DNA of 64,000 nucleotides from Pempheris klunzingeri (Eukaryota > Chordata > Actinopteri > Acropomatiformes > Pempheridae), in contig NC_092025.1 of NCBI RefSeq assembly GCF_042242105.1, forward strand, positions 15,767,656-15,831,655. Reading direction: 5' to 3'. Position 1 is the first letter of the stretch. Every line of letters starts with the position of its first letter. Below the pieces are notes generated by a model that was given only the letters and a program-made list of their open reading frames with translations, was not told where the DNA came from and ran no database searches. The translations under genes were made by a program, and so were the position numbers. Below, piece after piece: positions 39,401 through 50,561 of the stretch.

Positions 39401-42400
39401 GTGTGTCGGACTCAGAGGGCCGATAAATGAAACACTTGTCTTTTTGTAGGGCCGAAAAATAAGTTTTCAAGTAGGACAGATTGGTGGAACAGTGCCCTAA
39501 ATTCTTTGAGGATTTCTGTGGTTTAAGATCAAAATGTGAAGTATGCTCGGTGCCTGTTTAATCTCAAAGATTTACTGACTGCTATAAGAACCAAGCTCTA
39601 AATGGCAGAAGTATGCTTATTCTTATCCGACCCATTATACTGTATACTATATGTTCACTGATTAAAAAACGTTCATTCGGACTGCTGCAGTGACATAGAT
39701 TTTTCTCTTTAAACTTGTGTTCCTTACAGTAAAACCCTTCATATAAATGGACTGCAGCGTGCACTTACTGTAGCTGCTCCATGTAATCTGTTCAGTGGCA
39801 TTTATCGGCGAGTTTAAGATCATTTCCAATCACATTTATCTTACTATTTTGTTCTGAAAATCCCTGTTAAGAAAAAAAAAAAATTGTGCAAATTATTTAA
39901 TACTCAGCCAGGAACAGCAATGTAATAATAGCTATTAATATTGATGGAGGCCAGATATCTCATTTACTGAAGGAACATTGGAACAAAATGATAAAATAAC
40001 ACGGACAGACGGAATAAATCACAAATACGACCAGATCACGTGGATTTGACGGCAGAGCACAAGTAAAGGAACAAGATTTAAAGGCCCTGATGTGGTACGT
40101 GAAGCCACTGGGGGAGTGAGAGGAAGTTAACTTGTGTTCAAAGACAGACGCGAGGGAGAATTTGTGTTACTGTGTCGAGTTACTGTGAGAAAACTTCAAG
40201 CAGTTTGGTTTCTGAGGCAAATCCTTGGTCTGTTTCTTCCGCAGGATCAGAGGTTATCGGGGTTTATTTGAAAGCTGTGTGATGTTTTCTGTGCCCGCTC
40301 AAACGCTGGCTACCAAAGACTCCCAGCTGATACCACGGATAAATGTTTAATGCATGTCAAAGGCACCCGGAGCACCCGCAATTCACTGCAGCTAATGCTT
40401 CAATCCTTTTCAGCTTTACTTTTTTATATGTTATTTTTGAGTGTGAAAACCTCATAAATGTAGAAGTATTGATTATAGTCTTCATCGACCCTCCGACTTT
40501 GCCTGCCATGACTCTTCTGTTGCGCTAACGCCATGACATTTGGCGCCAAACAATATACAAACCCATCAGATCATTCCCAAACCAACAAATTGTGAATAAA
40601 CATTCATATTTAGCAATGCTAACATAAAAACAGATGATTATAGATTAGATTATGACACACAGTATATGTCGCTGTGAAACTCATTTATACCTGGATTTAT
40701 ACCTAAAAATGAATGCACCACTGTGTTACATAAAAATGGCTACAACCAATCTTTATTTTTCAAAGTACCTCCTCCTAATTAAATCTCTGGACATTAATAT
40801 CAAAATCTTACATGATAATGGTTGCATTCAGTCATGCTTTACATATTGTTAATGGTTTGTTTGTGAATTTCCTTCTGACTCAGTAATTAATGGGACGATA
40901 TTGATTCCAACTAACTAATGTTTCCTGTCAAAAGTGAACGCACGCAAACACACCGATAAGATGGATCATGCGACACAGTTTTTTAGCCACACTAGCAACA
41001 TGGACGGCAATGTCAGTCCATCACTTTGGTCCAAACTGAAATATCTCAACATCTATTGAGTGGATTACCATGAAATTTGGTAGCAACATTCATGTTCCCC
41101 TCAGAATTAATTGAAATGACTTGTGATGCCTTTACATTTTATCTAGTGCCATCATCAGGTCATAGTTTTAATTTGTCCAATACTTTGGTTTAATAGCATG
41201 CTAATGTTAGTATTTAGCTCGGAGCACCACCGTAGCTCAATACAGCCTCACTGAGCCGCTAGCTAAGCTTGTTTAAAGGTTTTATTTTACGCTTCCTGTG
41301 TTATAGTTGATAGCAGTCGTGCGTCCACTTGAATACAGCTGCACCTGAAAAACTGAGCTTCTCCGGTCAAATATTTCTGTGCTGGGTCCAACTCTATGTA
41401 TTCCTTTGGGTGATAATACATCAGCTAGAATTTAATCATGGGTGTGTGACAGTGTAGACAGCCAGAGGGATGTGATGAACTATCGACTGTATTATTGCCA
41501 GCTGGGATTATTGATAAGCGGCAGTCCAAGTTGGAAATAATGTAATGTCAATAATGCAATTAGAGATAAGATTTAGGATTACAGGCTGCAAACAGTTACA
41601 AAAAGAATAAGATGACAAATTCAACTTAAATTGAAGGCATTTGTAATGTTAGTAGGGATAAAATAGGTCTTAAAGGGATGTATTCTTGAGAAGACACTTG
41701 CTGTAAAATCTATTTAAAACCTTATTCAAAATGTTTTAAGACCTTGGCTTTACATAAATTGAGTTATTGAAAGTTAAGGTCATTATACTGACACATAGAC
41801 GTGGGAGGCGGTGTGTTGGAGGTATCTATTCATGCGTCAAAGCCACATCATCTATTGTATTTTTGTTCTCCTGATGTGATTTCAACTTCCTCTCTTTGAA
41901 GGAGTTCATGATTATTCTCAGCACATTTTGTTGTTTTTTGCAAACACCTACAGTACATCACTTTTACAGCCATGGCACACAACCAATTAAATCATATCCT
42001 GAATGACACAACTAACTGTGCTTTCGGGGCAGAAGGTCATCTTTGACCTGATTACTATTTTACGTGTGATGAATATGGTTTCTATCGGCGCTCTCTGCTA
42101 ATCTCAGCCATGCAGAATATTGCCCTGTTAAGGTGAAATCCTATTACTCTGTCTGTCATGCCCATCATTTGCTACGGCATTGTAAATAATCAACATCGGC
42201 CGTATATGTCACTAACCAGTCTGTCAAGGTCATGACACTTTAGAGAAAAAAATGCAGATGAGACCTGGATTTGCTCACTCTGACCGGCTTCAGTGACCAG
42301 CTTTGTATTTGATTCATCATGCGTTGCATTCGGAGAAATGGCACAGCGATTCGTCTTTTCTTTCCATTGTGTCTGGCAAGGATGGATCAATAACAAGTTC

Positions 42401-45264
42401 ACTATATTCTAAAGGGGACTGAAATGTCGTCTGTATTTATCAAACGTCTCAGATTAGGTAAACTGATCGAAAAATCACGACCCAAGTGCAGAAACAGAAA
42501 GAAACGTAGCCTAGGTTACCTGCAGCTGATGCGATTTTAAACCTCGCTGATGGACAACTGTGCCGGAAACCTCTGTTTCATTATATTTCGTTCCTTTAAG
42601 CCTTTTCTGTTCCGACTGAAGGCTTTTATGCACCCATCAATTACCTCAAAATACAGACCAAGTATCTGTCACTTTTTATGAGCCCGTTAAAGCAGGCAAG
42701 TTGAATAAGAAAAGACTTTCAAATCCAGTGGTGGTCTGAGTGAGTTGCACAAAGACAGCCTGGGTCACACACATCTGAACCGTCAGACCTCAGATCGACC
42801 CGCAGTCTTGTGCAGCTGACTCATCAGAGGCTCCTTTAGAGCATTTGAGTTCGTTGTCTGTTCTTTGTATTCTTTATCCACTCCTCCACCAAGGTCCTCT
42901 CAGCTAGGATTCGAGCTGCTGACCACCTGATCACTAAGGCACTTCCTTCCTGTGTCTTTCCCTAGCCTGAGAAGTGCGGGCTCTGCATGCACCCTATATA
43001 CACCACAGAGCTGTACATTATATCATGTGATGGAGAAGAGGGGCCCTCTAGCAGCAAATAGAAAGTGTTTTATTGTGCCAGCTAGCCGTGTCTATTAGAA
43101 CAGCTGCATCTGAATGACTCAAGTACAAAACATTCATTCAGCTAAAAATTCAATTCAGGCTTCCAGGGGGGTGAATTGAGCCAGGCTTACAGTTTCTGCT
43201 TTGGCACAGACCTTTTTATTCCACTAATGATCAGAATAAGAGCCGGATCAGAGCAAAAACACCTCACGTAACCACCTCGACCAAAATAAGCTGACCAGTT
43301 CCGAGAGAAACTTCACTGTCCTTGAGAGCGGTGGTATAAAACCTTTTTATAATCCATTTGATGGATGAAAATTTGTCATGTAAATGCTCCGGTTCTATTT
43401 TCAGTTACGTGACATTTACTAGTTTGTGAGAGGCTCCCACTCATGGCGGGCGCTGAAGGTGGACGACCTTCTACCATTTAATAACTGCAGGGGTGCTACG
43501 TTCTTATAAAACTGTGGCACAGTAATAAACCAATGATGGTGCCAATCACTCAATACCCTTTAACTGATTGTTTATTTATTCTCTAGCTCTTGAGAGTGCT
43601 TTATTTGGGCTCCTCAATCCGCTTGATGTTTTTTAGAAATTAAAAATGTAATCACAGCCAACATACCGTAGAATCTAAAACATTAGCCTCACAATTTGCC
43701 ACAGCCGTAATACCACTGAAACCCAAAATAATTGGCTTTTAGTGGTGGTCACCATCAAGATAAGAAATCAAAGTTGCAGTAATTACTGAAATTGCTGCTT
43801 TTTCATCACAAGTGCATTTACAAACTTGCCTCTGAACCTTTTCAGACTCCCCCACCGGGTGTTTTTTCTGCGTTAGTGGCCTCTTTCGTGTAGGGCAAAG
43901 TGATACAGCCCTAATTTAGATGTATTGTGTTGAGATGCCCGGTGGCACATCTTGTGAGGGAGCCCAGAATTCCCAGTGTCACCTCTGCTGTGGACATGAC
44001 TGACTAATCCACTGCCAAACTTGCTGGCTGACTGGCCGGGTGTGTAGCTGGACGACTGACTCTCAGCCTGTTTGGCTACCTGCCTTGTTGTTTCTCTCAG
44101 TCTGATTTATCCACATCTCCTCTTGATTAGCCATCTTGCTATTTGCGCGTCTGTCAGGCAGTCTGTCTGTCTTTTGTAGCCGTCGCACTGACTGCCTGTG
44201 GGTCTGATTGGCAGCACCATTGATTGCTGTGCTCTCCATCGATCATGTCAAGTAATTACAGAGAGGCAGAAAAGCCACCTAACCTAATAATCACTGGTAA
44301 AAATCTACATGTGAAGAACTCTCTGTCTCCCTGTGTACGTGATTACTGCAGTTTGCACACACGCAGGTAATTAGCAGAATGTGGAGATAAAGAATCTGTA
44401 CTGACACCAGCTTAAATGGCTCATTTTAACACCCACCAGCAGAGCTACAGTGCACACAGTGTGACTCTCTGCTCCTCCAGCACCTCAGCACTGACAGCAG
44501 TAACACACACACACACACACACACACAGTACATTAATGACAATAGTGCTCTAGAGGACATGACAGTGAACCTGAATGTGAGATTACAGGGGAAAAAAATG
44601 ACGAGAAAATGTAGGGGATGCTGCAGGAAATAACGCACATTGTGCACACTGAAGTGTCTCCAGAGGACGTAGCGCTGCCACTGATAGTGGCGTTAATAAT
44701 GGATGGGCCTACACTGTAAAGCGGCTGGTTGCAATATGATTAGCCTATAGCAGAGTGGCCTATTTCCCCTGAATGACAAGCACAGATAGTACCTGGCTGA
44801 TTGCCCCTCAGCTTATAATCAAAATGTACTGCCTGCGTTAATGCCCGCGCACATTGCAGTGTATGCTTTGCTGCGTAATTCACATTTTAATCTAAGGGAA
44901 TGTAATGGTGCCTAATTAAAGAGGCTGCAAACATAACCGGGCCGGATGAGAGGGAGAGAGAGAGAGAGAGAGAGGGAGAGGGGGGGAGAAGGGGGAGAGG
45001 AGAGAGGGAGAGGGGGGTGTAGGGGGAGATAATAGATGCTGTTTATACAAGCTATCCTTTGTGAGGAAAGATGCTGGTAGCTTCGTGCATGCAGGCTATC
45101 TATACAGTAAGCAGTGATGGTATGCTTAACCTACAGTCAAGGTGTTTCTTCTTGGGTCCGCTGACTTCATGCGTCGTGGCCTTGCAGACGGCTTTGCTGA
45201 TGGCAGACCCGGTCATGCTGTGCTGCGCGGCGGCGATCCGGTCCGTCAAAGACTGTCCCGACAT
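25875..45264 (-). CDS. picalm: Phosphatidylinositol-binding clathrin assembly protein (19 coding exons, 575 aa)
   Basis: Endocytic adaptor that binds PtdIns(4,5)P2, clathrin and AP2 and sorts small R-SNAREs. Minus-strand exons: 45264-45135, 38692-38550, 37891-37816, 37373-37271, 36740-36647, 36541-36430, 35923-35817, 34474-34433, 32591-32506, 31571-31457, 30911-30778, 30523-30426, 30177-30064, 29952-29925, 29839-29698, 28329-28306, 27840-27784, 27599-27492, 25889-25875; 1728 nt, all phases close. Exons 1-8 encode the ANTH domain, with the lipid-binding patch K28, K38, K40, H41. [10 protein letters not shown] after the ANTH domain fits PICALM and not SNAP91. The tail has DLF (about 368) and NPF (about 562) motifs and ends MHFM, like IQFM in human. 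The donor of exon 10 (TTA|GTAAAG) is the least certain join. Compared with human (652 aa), the Arg/Glu-rich helix segment after exon 10 is missing. Paralogue a or b not resolved. Confidence 0.93.
27185..27320. repeat. Dispersed repeat fragment, same family as 48932-49720
   Basis: Shares the 'ctagcctggctctgtcc' region and order of words (aaggctacag ... aggtaa ... aaggtgctggtgtagc) with the left arm of the element at 48932-49720. One arm only. Confidence 0.6.
27451..27488. repeat. GT/CA microsatellite next to picalm exon 18 donor
   Basis: About 19 GT units on the plus strand. On the minus strand the CA run starts only a few bases after the exon 18 donor (CAG|GTAACA at 27492/27491). Confidence 0.95.
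28925..29210. repeat. Dispersed percomorph repeat in picalm intron 15
   Basis: The text, including the middle part around 'gttttatatcatt' and the ends resembling 'attaatcgataatgaaaa ... gttgcagctct', matches a repeat family I recognise from fish genomes. No coding capacity seen. Confidence 0.55.
30363..30403. repeat. GT/CA microsatellite after picalm exon 12
   Basis: About 20 GT units on the plus strand, i.e. a CA run on the picalm transcript beginning about 25 bases after the exon 12 donor. Confidence 0.95.
31790..32350. repeat. Dispersed repeat, near full-length copy, in picalm intron 9
   Basis: In reverse orientation it shares the 'ctgaaatatctcaa' core and neighbouring words with 41025-41280 and 50795-51080. 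The far end has 'cagcctcagctgtactttgtg' words followed by 'ctaacatggctgtagact', which belong to the same fish repeat as I know it. The family class was not identified. Confidence 0.65.
34600..34640. repeat. GGA/TCC triplet run
   Basis: A run of AGG/GGA triplets in picalm intron 7, about 130 bases before the exon 8 acceptor on the minus strand, where it reads as a pyrimidine run. Confidence 0.7.
41025..41280. repeat. Dispersed repeat copy in picalm intron 1
   Basis: Same family as 31790-32350 and 50795-51080: the stretch 'actgaaatatctcaaca' and the following text are shared. The right part has 'gcatgctaatgttagtattt' and 'gagccgctagc' words typical of the family. Confidence 0.65.
44503..44526. 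repeat. CA microsatellite
   Basis: Pure CA run of about 12 units in picalm intron 1. Confidence 0.9.
44946..45020. repeat. GA-rich polypurine tract downstream of picalm exon 1
   Basis: About 75 bases of G and A, mainly GA and GGGA units, 115 to 190 bases after the exon 1 donor on the minus strand, where it reads as a polypyrimidine (CT) tract. Confidence 0.9.
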
Positions 45265-45587
45265 GTTACTGAGGAGGCGGCGGCGCTGCTGCTGCTGCTG
45301 CTGCTGCTGGTGGTGGAGGTGGTGGAGGTGGAGGATGAGGATGAGGAGGCAGGCGGAGTGATGGTCGAGTCCGGGTGGGGGGGACCGGGGAGGACGATCA
45401 AAATGTCTTTAGCGGCGGGGAGGAGGGTAGTGCCCTCTGCGAGAATCGGCCGTCTGAGCAGCAGCAGCAGCAGGAGGAGGAGGAGGAGGAGGAAGAGGAG
45501 GAGGTGGTGGTGGTGGTGGAGGAGGAGGAGGTGGAGGAGGAGGAGGACAGCAGCGTACACCGGCGAGGATCCGGTGGGAGAATTCAT
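45246..45587 (-). promoter_or_regulatory. Candidate upstream ORF overlapping the picalm start codon
   Basis: A 113-codon frame starts at an ATG at 45587 and stops at 45246, 18 bases past the first base of the picalm ATG (45264), in a different frame. Its product would be Leu-, His- and Ser-rich, an automatic result of the triplet repeats, so it is unlikely to be a functional protein. If the mRNA begins upstream of 45587, it could restrain picalm translation. Confidence 0.35.
45285..45550 (-). repeat. picalm: Triplet-repeat tracts in the picalm 5' leader
   Basis: On the plus strand: a GCT run near 45284-45310, GGT/GGA units to 45350, a CAG run at about 45459-45473, then AGG/GAG/GTG units to 45547. 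The transcript strand is therefore CAG-, CCT- and CAC-rich, and the plus strand is G-rich with many GG pairs. These lie upstream of the ATG and are translated only in the overlapping uORF frame, if at all. Confidence 0.9.
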
Positions 45588-45987
45588 GCGGCGGCCAAAT
45601 AAAACATAAGACGCTCACACATCCAGGGAAGCAAGTGATATTCAGCCGAAAGCATTCAGGGCGATCCGGCTGCAGCGATGCGATATTAAACTATGCAAAT
45701 CAGATGTGTAACGAGAGCATCAAAAGCAGCTCAGAGTGATCGAAGACGCCGTACAGTAAGCTGCGGTGTGTCCCTGAAATAGCCGCTGCCAAAGGGAGAG
45801 ATGCCGGCGTGACGCGCCTGCAAGAGGGCTGAATCCGAAAAGACGAATCGACAGATTATTATCAGATCTGTGCAGCATCCCCTACGACTGGAGACTCATT
45901 TTTCAGAGGTGATATAAAACAGCATTGTCCTCTCCTCTTCGCCCTCTGAGTCTATGCAGACATCCCACCGCAAACACCTCTCTGATC

Positions 45988-46032
<45 letters not shown>

Positions 46033-46420
46033 TGCATCCAACCTCAGCCGCTTTGATTGATTTTTTTTTTTTTTTTATCCTCCAGTATTTTTTAATCTTC
46101 TTACAAACGGGTGTATTTCTGTGTTGAGGTTGTCGATAGGCTAATTCCCCCCTTTCTTTTTTTTTTCTTTTTCTTTTTCTTTTTTTTTTGTGGTCAGTCA
46201 AACTTGTGTGTTTAAAATGGCAGTACATGAATCAGGTGACTGGGAAAGGAGGGCGATTGGGCCACTTCTCGGGTCCGGGGAGGGCATCTTAAAGCAGAAG
46301 GCTGCCCCGGGTTTTCGAGTCAAGACGAGGCATCAGCTGGTTCATCACCCCGGTGCCCATGGAGGGCTCCAGAGTGAGATGTGCAAACTGTCCCTGATTG
46401 GCTGCTGCCCAATGACATGC
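45588..46420 (-). promoter_or_regulatory. picalm: picalm 5' UTR / promoter region
   Basis: CpG-containing, GC-rich sequence upstream of exon 1 to about 45850, then a CA run and a poly-T stretch. Two CCAAT/ATTGG motifs in opposite orientation lie close together near 46398-46413, with another ATTGG near 46255. No TATA box in a sensible position. The start site is not determined. Confidence 0.45.
45992..46026. repeat. CA microsatellite upstream of picalm
   Basis: About 17 CA units, followed by a poly-T run at 46061-46077. Confidence 0.95.
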
Positions 46421-48931
46421 AGACACATAAGGAGGAAAATCCAAGATGTTTCATCTGTTTGGTGCTTCAGTCTGACTGTCTCATAATGACTGAGGATGTA
46501 GTTTTCAGTTTTATAGTGTTTTTATGGCATTGCAGTAGTAATCTAATCAATATTCCTATATGATCCCACAGTTTACAGTGACAGTTTATGTTTTTTTCAT
46601 TATAGCGCCTTAATAAAATCCCACTAAACATGGCCTGCAATATTCCCCCCTATGATGACATTTCTTGTGGCCTTAAAATGATCCTCCATGATTGCTCCAG
46701 TTTGATTCATTTAGTTCCGACAACATTCCCAGTATGTGTCTAAATGGCATTTCATGGTTAAGTAAATGCCACCAGGGATCATTCAGTGATGGTTCCAGCT
46801 GTATTTCATAGACCAGCATCCAAAGAGGGTTTTTAAAGGCTCTGGTAAATTATTTTCTATAGGGGCCTCAGGTGATATTACTGGATTGTTTAGCTAAAGA
46901 GGAAAACTGTGTGGATTTGTTCCCTTAGACTCAAAAAATTTTCACACAACCAAAAATTGTTGTTTTAGGGACTTTAACATTTGCTCAGCGACCTATTTAT
47001 AGTGAAGTCGCTGCTCTTTGAGACATTATATGCAGAGCAAAGTGGTTTACATCAGCAGATGTCGCTCTCTAGAATGGCAACTAACAATTAATCTGCTGAT
47101 TATTTAATTTAATTAATTCATTGTTTGGTCTATGGAATGTTAAAAAAAATACAGAAAAATGCAAAGTTGACCTTGATCTTCAAATGTCTTGTTTTGTCTG
47201 AGCAGCAGTACAAAACCTAGCCACAGTTTGTGTCTCTCTAGCAGGTGTCTCTGCATAGCAGGTACTGCTCTAGAGATACTTCTCTAACCATCTGGATGAA
47301 AAAAATACTCAATAACTCTATTAAAAAAGATTTACAGCCTTTTTTCCCAAGTTGCAGCTCCATTTCCGATCCAGGTAATCAGCCAGCTGTCCTCTTTGTT
47401 TTGATTTGGAAACAAATGTGCAACTTGGGAATCAAATTGAAAATCATCTCCTTTTCATTCAGCAGTCAGAATATTTTTAGAGGTACAAACTGGGACTATT
47501 TTATTTCATAAAACAAATGAATGCAGCAAATCCTCACGAGTAAGAAGATGGAGCTGTATAGGGAAAGGTGAAAAAAAATTACATCTACAATTCTAAAATT
47601 AGTAGCAGATTAAGTCATTAATTGTTTGTTGACTTGTGAATCAAGTCAATGTCAAAGCTGCTTTCTATATTTTGATGTTGAAACGTGTTGACTTGAGCCA
47701 AGAGGACGTGACATGTCCTTAGTTTAATGCAAAGGTCCCGAATGGCCGATGCTGCTGAAAACACACTGCTCAGTAAATACACTTTTTATTGCATGTAGTC
47801 TGGTGTCACAGAGAACACAGTTACAAATGTGTTGCATTACAAGGCCAAGCTATTACACATCAAAGGCAGTGAAGTAAAATACAAAGCGGAGGCCTAATTT
47901 GAAAACATGGAATTTCAAATAACACTCGAGGCGGACGCAACAAAGGCCGCTGTTCTGTCACCACTGTGCTGAAAAGAGCAGCGCAGACCACGTTTTTGAC
48001 TGGCAAGAAATTGATTTTTATGGTTGAAGAAAACACATCCTACCAACAATGGAGCCAATAGTTTGACAGCGAGCCCCGTTTGCTATTTAAATCTAGAGTG
48101 AACTATTTTGAGGGCGACAAGTCAACGGTTATAGACTGAAACCACACATATATACACAATTAAATGGAATTAGTGCTTAAAAACAGGGGGAGATGTTAAT
48201 GTATATCATGAATAGGCAGAGTAGTACCGGAAGAACCACAGGCGTCGTAAAAGTGGTTTACACTTCACCACTGTTATTCCTAATTAAAGAAATTCGCAAT
48301 CCACTAACAGCCTGTAGGCTTATCACCTCACTGAATAGTCCATTTAATGGGCATATCTGCTACACTGAGTCACCTCCATTACCTGCACAACGCTGATGTT
48401 TATTTCTGGCTGCAGTGGATTCTTGTGTGTTTTTCTCGGTTGCATGCAAGGACAGATTTTCCGGCCCATCAGTTCATGATCCAGTGTGAAAGAAAATGTC
48501 TTAACATATAAGCAGGCAATTATGAAAACACTGGATGTATCCTTCAGATGCTGTGTATTAATGTTACATAAAGGGATTATTCTTACATAATATTAGCGAG
48601 GAAATACGGCTGTGATCCTCAGCAGGATGGATAGGAGCACTTTTGTGACGACAGATAGGAGCTTAGTTCACCGTCTGACACAACTGTCCAGAAAGTTTGA
48701 CTCTAATCGTCGTCAAGTCAGTTCAAGCTCAGTTTAAACTTAATTTAACCCGTTTCTCAAAGCAGGAAAACACACAGCCAATGATGAAGATTGTTGAAGG
48801 AGAATAGGGCAGGGCAGCACACATGTTATCTTTTAGTGAGCAGAGGTTTTAGGATTTCGATCGTTTGCTCACCAGCTGGGCCTCAGATCCTGCACGATGA
48901 TATAACGAGTTAACAAAGTCTTGAAGGAAAA
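46421..48931. other. Intergenic region between picalm and rab38, part 1
   Basis: No gene recognised on either strand. It contains the dispersed repeat at 47075-47215; the rest is AT-rich unique-looking sequence. Confidence 0.5.
47075..47215. repeat. Dispersed repeat fragment
   Basis: Shares 22 identical bases with 13913-13934 (at 47178-47199) and continues with the AT-rich 'taattaattcattgtttggtct' type text of the same fish repeat family. Confidence 0.65.
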
Positions 48932-49720
48932 ATTTGACAATTTGGAAAATGCTCTTATTCGCTTTGGCATTGAGCGACAGATGAGAGGATGCCTCGCTCA
49001 TACTGTATGTGTCTGTTAAATATAAGGCTACAGACAGCAGCCGGTTAGCTTAGCTTAGCATAATGACTGGAAACAGGGGGAAACAGCTAGCCTGGTTCTG
49101 TCAAAAGGTAACAACAAACAAATCCACCATCCAACACGTCTAAAGTTCTCTAATTAATATATTTTATCTCATGTATTTAATCCACGCTAAAACCAAAGTG
49201 TAAAATCAATTCACTGTTACTGTGCTGAGTAAAGGCGACGACTGAAGCCGAGGATGAGGACGGCTAATATTTGACCAACCGTCACACTTGTTTAACAACC
49301 ACGGAGGATGACGTTATGTTCATAACTGCAATTTTACGCAATGACTGCAAACAATAACGCACAGCTAATAGTGCAACACAATAAAAAAAGGGCAGACTAC
49401 TAAAGATTCATGCACAGTCATTTCAGAAAATGGGCTGGCTAAAAGTGGCTGTGGCGGATGGTTAGAAATTGAGTTAACAAATAATCCCACACATAATTCT
49501 TGTAAAAGGACTGTTGCTTTTGCACTGTTCATATGCATTAAACAAACACAACTTGTTGATTTGTGAGACTTAGAGGTGCTGCTGGGAGGATTTGTTTCTT
49601 GCTGTTTGCAGTCTTTATGCTAAGCTAAGATAACTGTCTGTGCAGAATCCTTATATTGAGTCTTCCAGTGCAACTCTCTCCCACAAAGCTATGGGAGTGT
49701 GTCTCCCAAAATGCCAAACG
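48932..49720. mobile_element. Degraded long-inverted-repeat nonautonomous element
   Basis: The left arm (48932 to about 49205) and the right arm (about 49555-49720) are decayed reverse complements. The left begins 'tttgacaatttggaaaatgc' and the right ends with the complementary 'tcccaaaatgccaaacg'. 'Gcttagcttagcataatgac' on the left mirrors 'tttatgctaagctaa' on the right. No transposase-like frame between the arms. I recognise this as a common percomorph inverted-repeat element; its family name is not known to me. Confidence 0.75.
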
Positions 49721-50561
49721 TTGGCTTATCAAGAGAGTGTTTTAAGGGTTAAGACTGATTTTCATGTTCAGTCTATATTATTATATCTATGAAGCATGTG
49801 GTACAGTCAGCAATCATATTACAATGTGCAGTCAATTTAAGACTCGTTTGAAGTTAAAGATGAAAGATTTAATTTCACTTGTTCTTTTGCACTGACCGGA
49901 AGAAGGCTTCATGTTTTGATGTCTGTGTTCACACTGCATGTGGAAGTGCTGTCAGTTCAAAGGCACGGCGTTAGATATATTCAAAATAAGCACGAGGATC
50001 TTAGGTACAAAATATGTACACATTAGGTATTGTAAGTAAGCTGATAATAGATATGGGTTACATTATTCCGCAGGTTTTCAAATTCCGCAGTTTTCATGCA
50101 CAAATATAATGAATCTAAAGACCTTTTTAATACCTAACAATAATACTGTATACTGTACAATTACCACAGCAGAAGAGGGTGCAATAAATAGGCTTTTTTT
50201 ATAAACCATAACCTGGAAATTATAAATAGAAAGTTGACAGAGATCAAATTTAATCTTCCTAAAATTTTTTTTAACAATTTAAGACATTTCTTACCTTGAA
50301 ACCAACATGTAGCTTTTTTTTTACCATGTCCATAATGTCATTAAAGTTCAATCATCTGTGTGCCAGATATCATATTGGTCTGCAGTGTGAACACGACCCA
50401 TGAACACTAGTTCAAAGCTCTACTTGTCTTACATTTTTCTTCATTAATCACTGTGGGCTAAGATCAGGGAAACACAAATTTCTTTATGAACAGTCCCTGA
50501 GCCAAATGTATCTGTGTGGCCTCACAGCCGCTGTTCCTGGTCGTCTCTGACTGGTCGGGGG
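49721..50561. other. Intergenic sequence and presumed rab38 3' UTR
   Basis: No coding signal. It must include the rab38 3' UTR (minus strand), but no single AATAAA could be picked with confidence. Confidence 0.4.

Larger units (their letters stand above)
38693..45134 (-). other. picalm: picalm intron 1 (6.4 kb)
   Basis: Bounded by donor ACT|GTAGGT at 45135/45134 and acceptor TTCAG at 38693. It holds a CA run (44503-44526), a GA run (44946-45020) and a dispersed repeat (41025-41280). No further exon was recognised. A large first intron is the usual place for enhancers, but none can be named from sequence alone. Confidence 0.7.

Noticed and set aside
42890-42965. SINE-like tRNA-derived segment (ggattcgagctgctgacc)
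   Set aside because: Only one short box-like word; no second box, tail or duplicate seen in the window.
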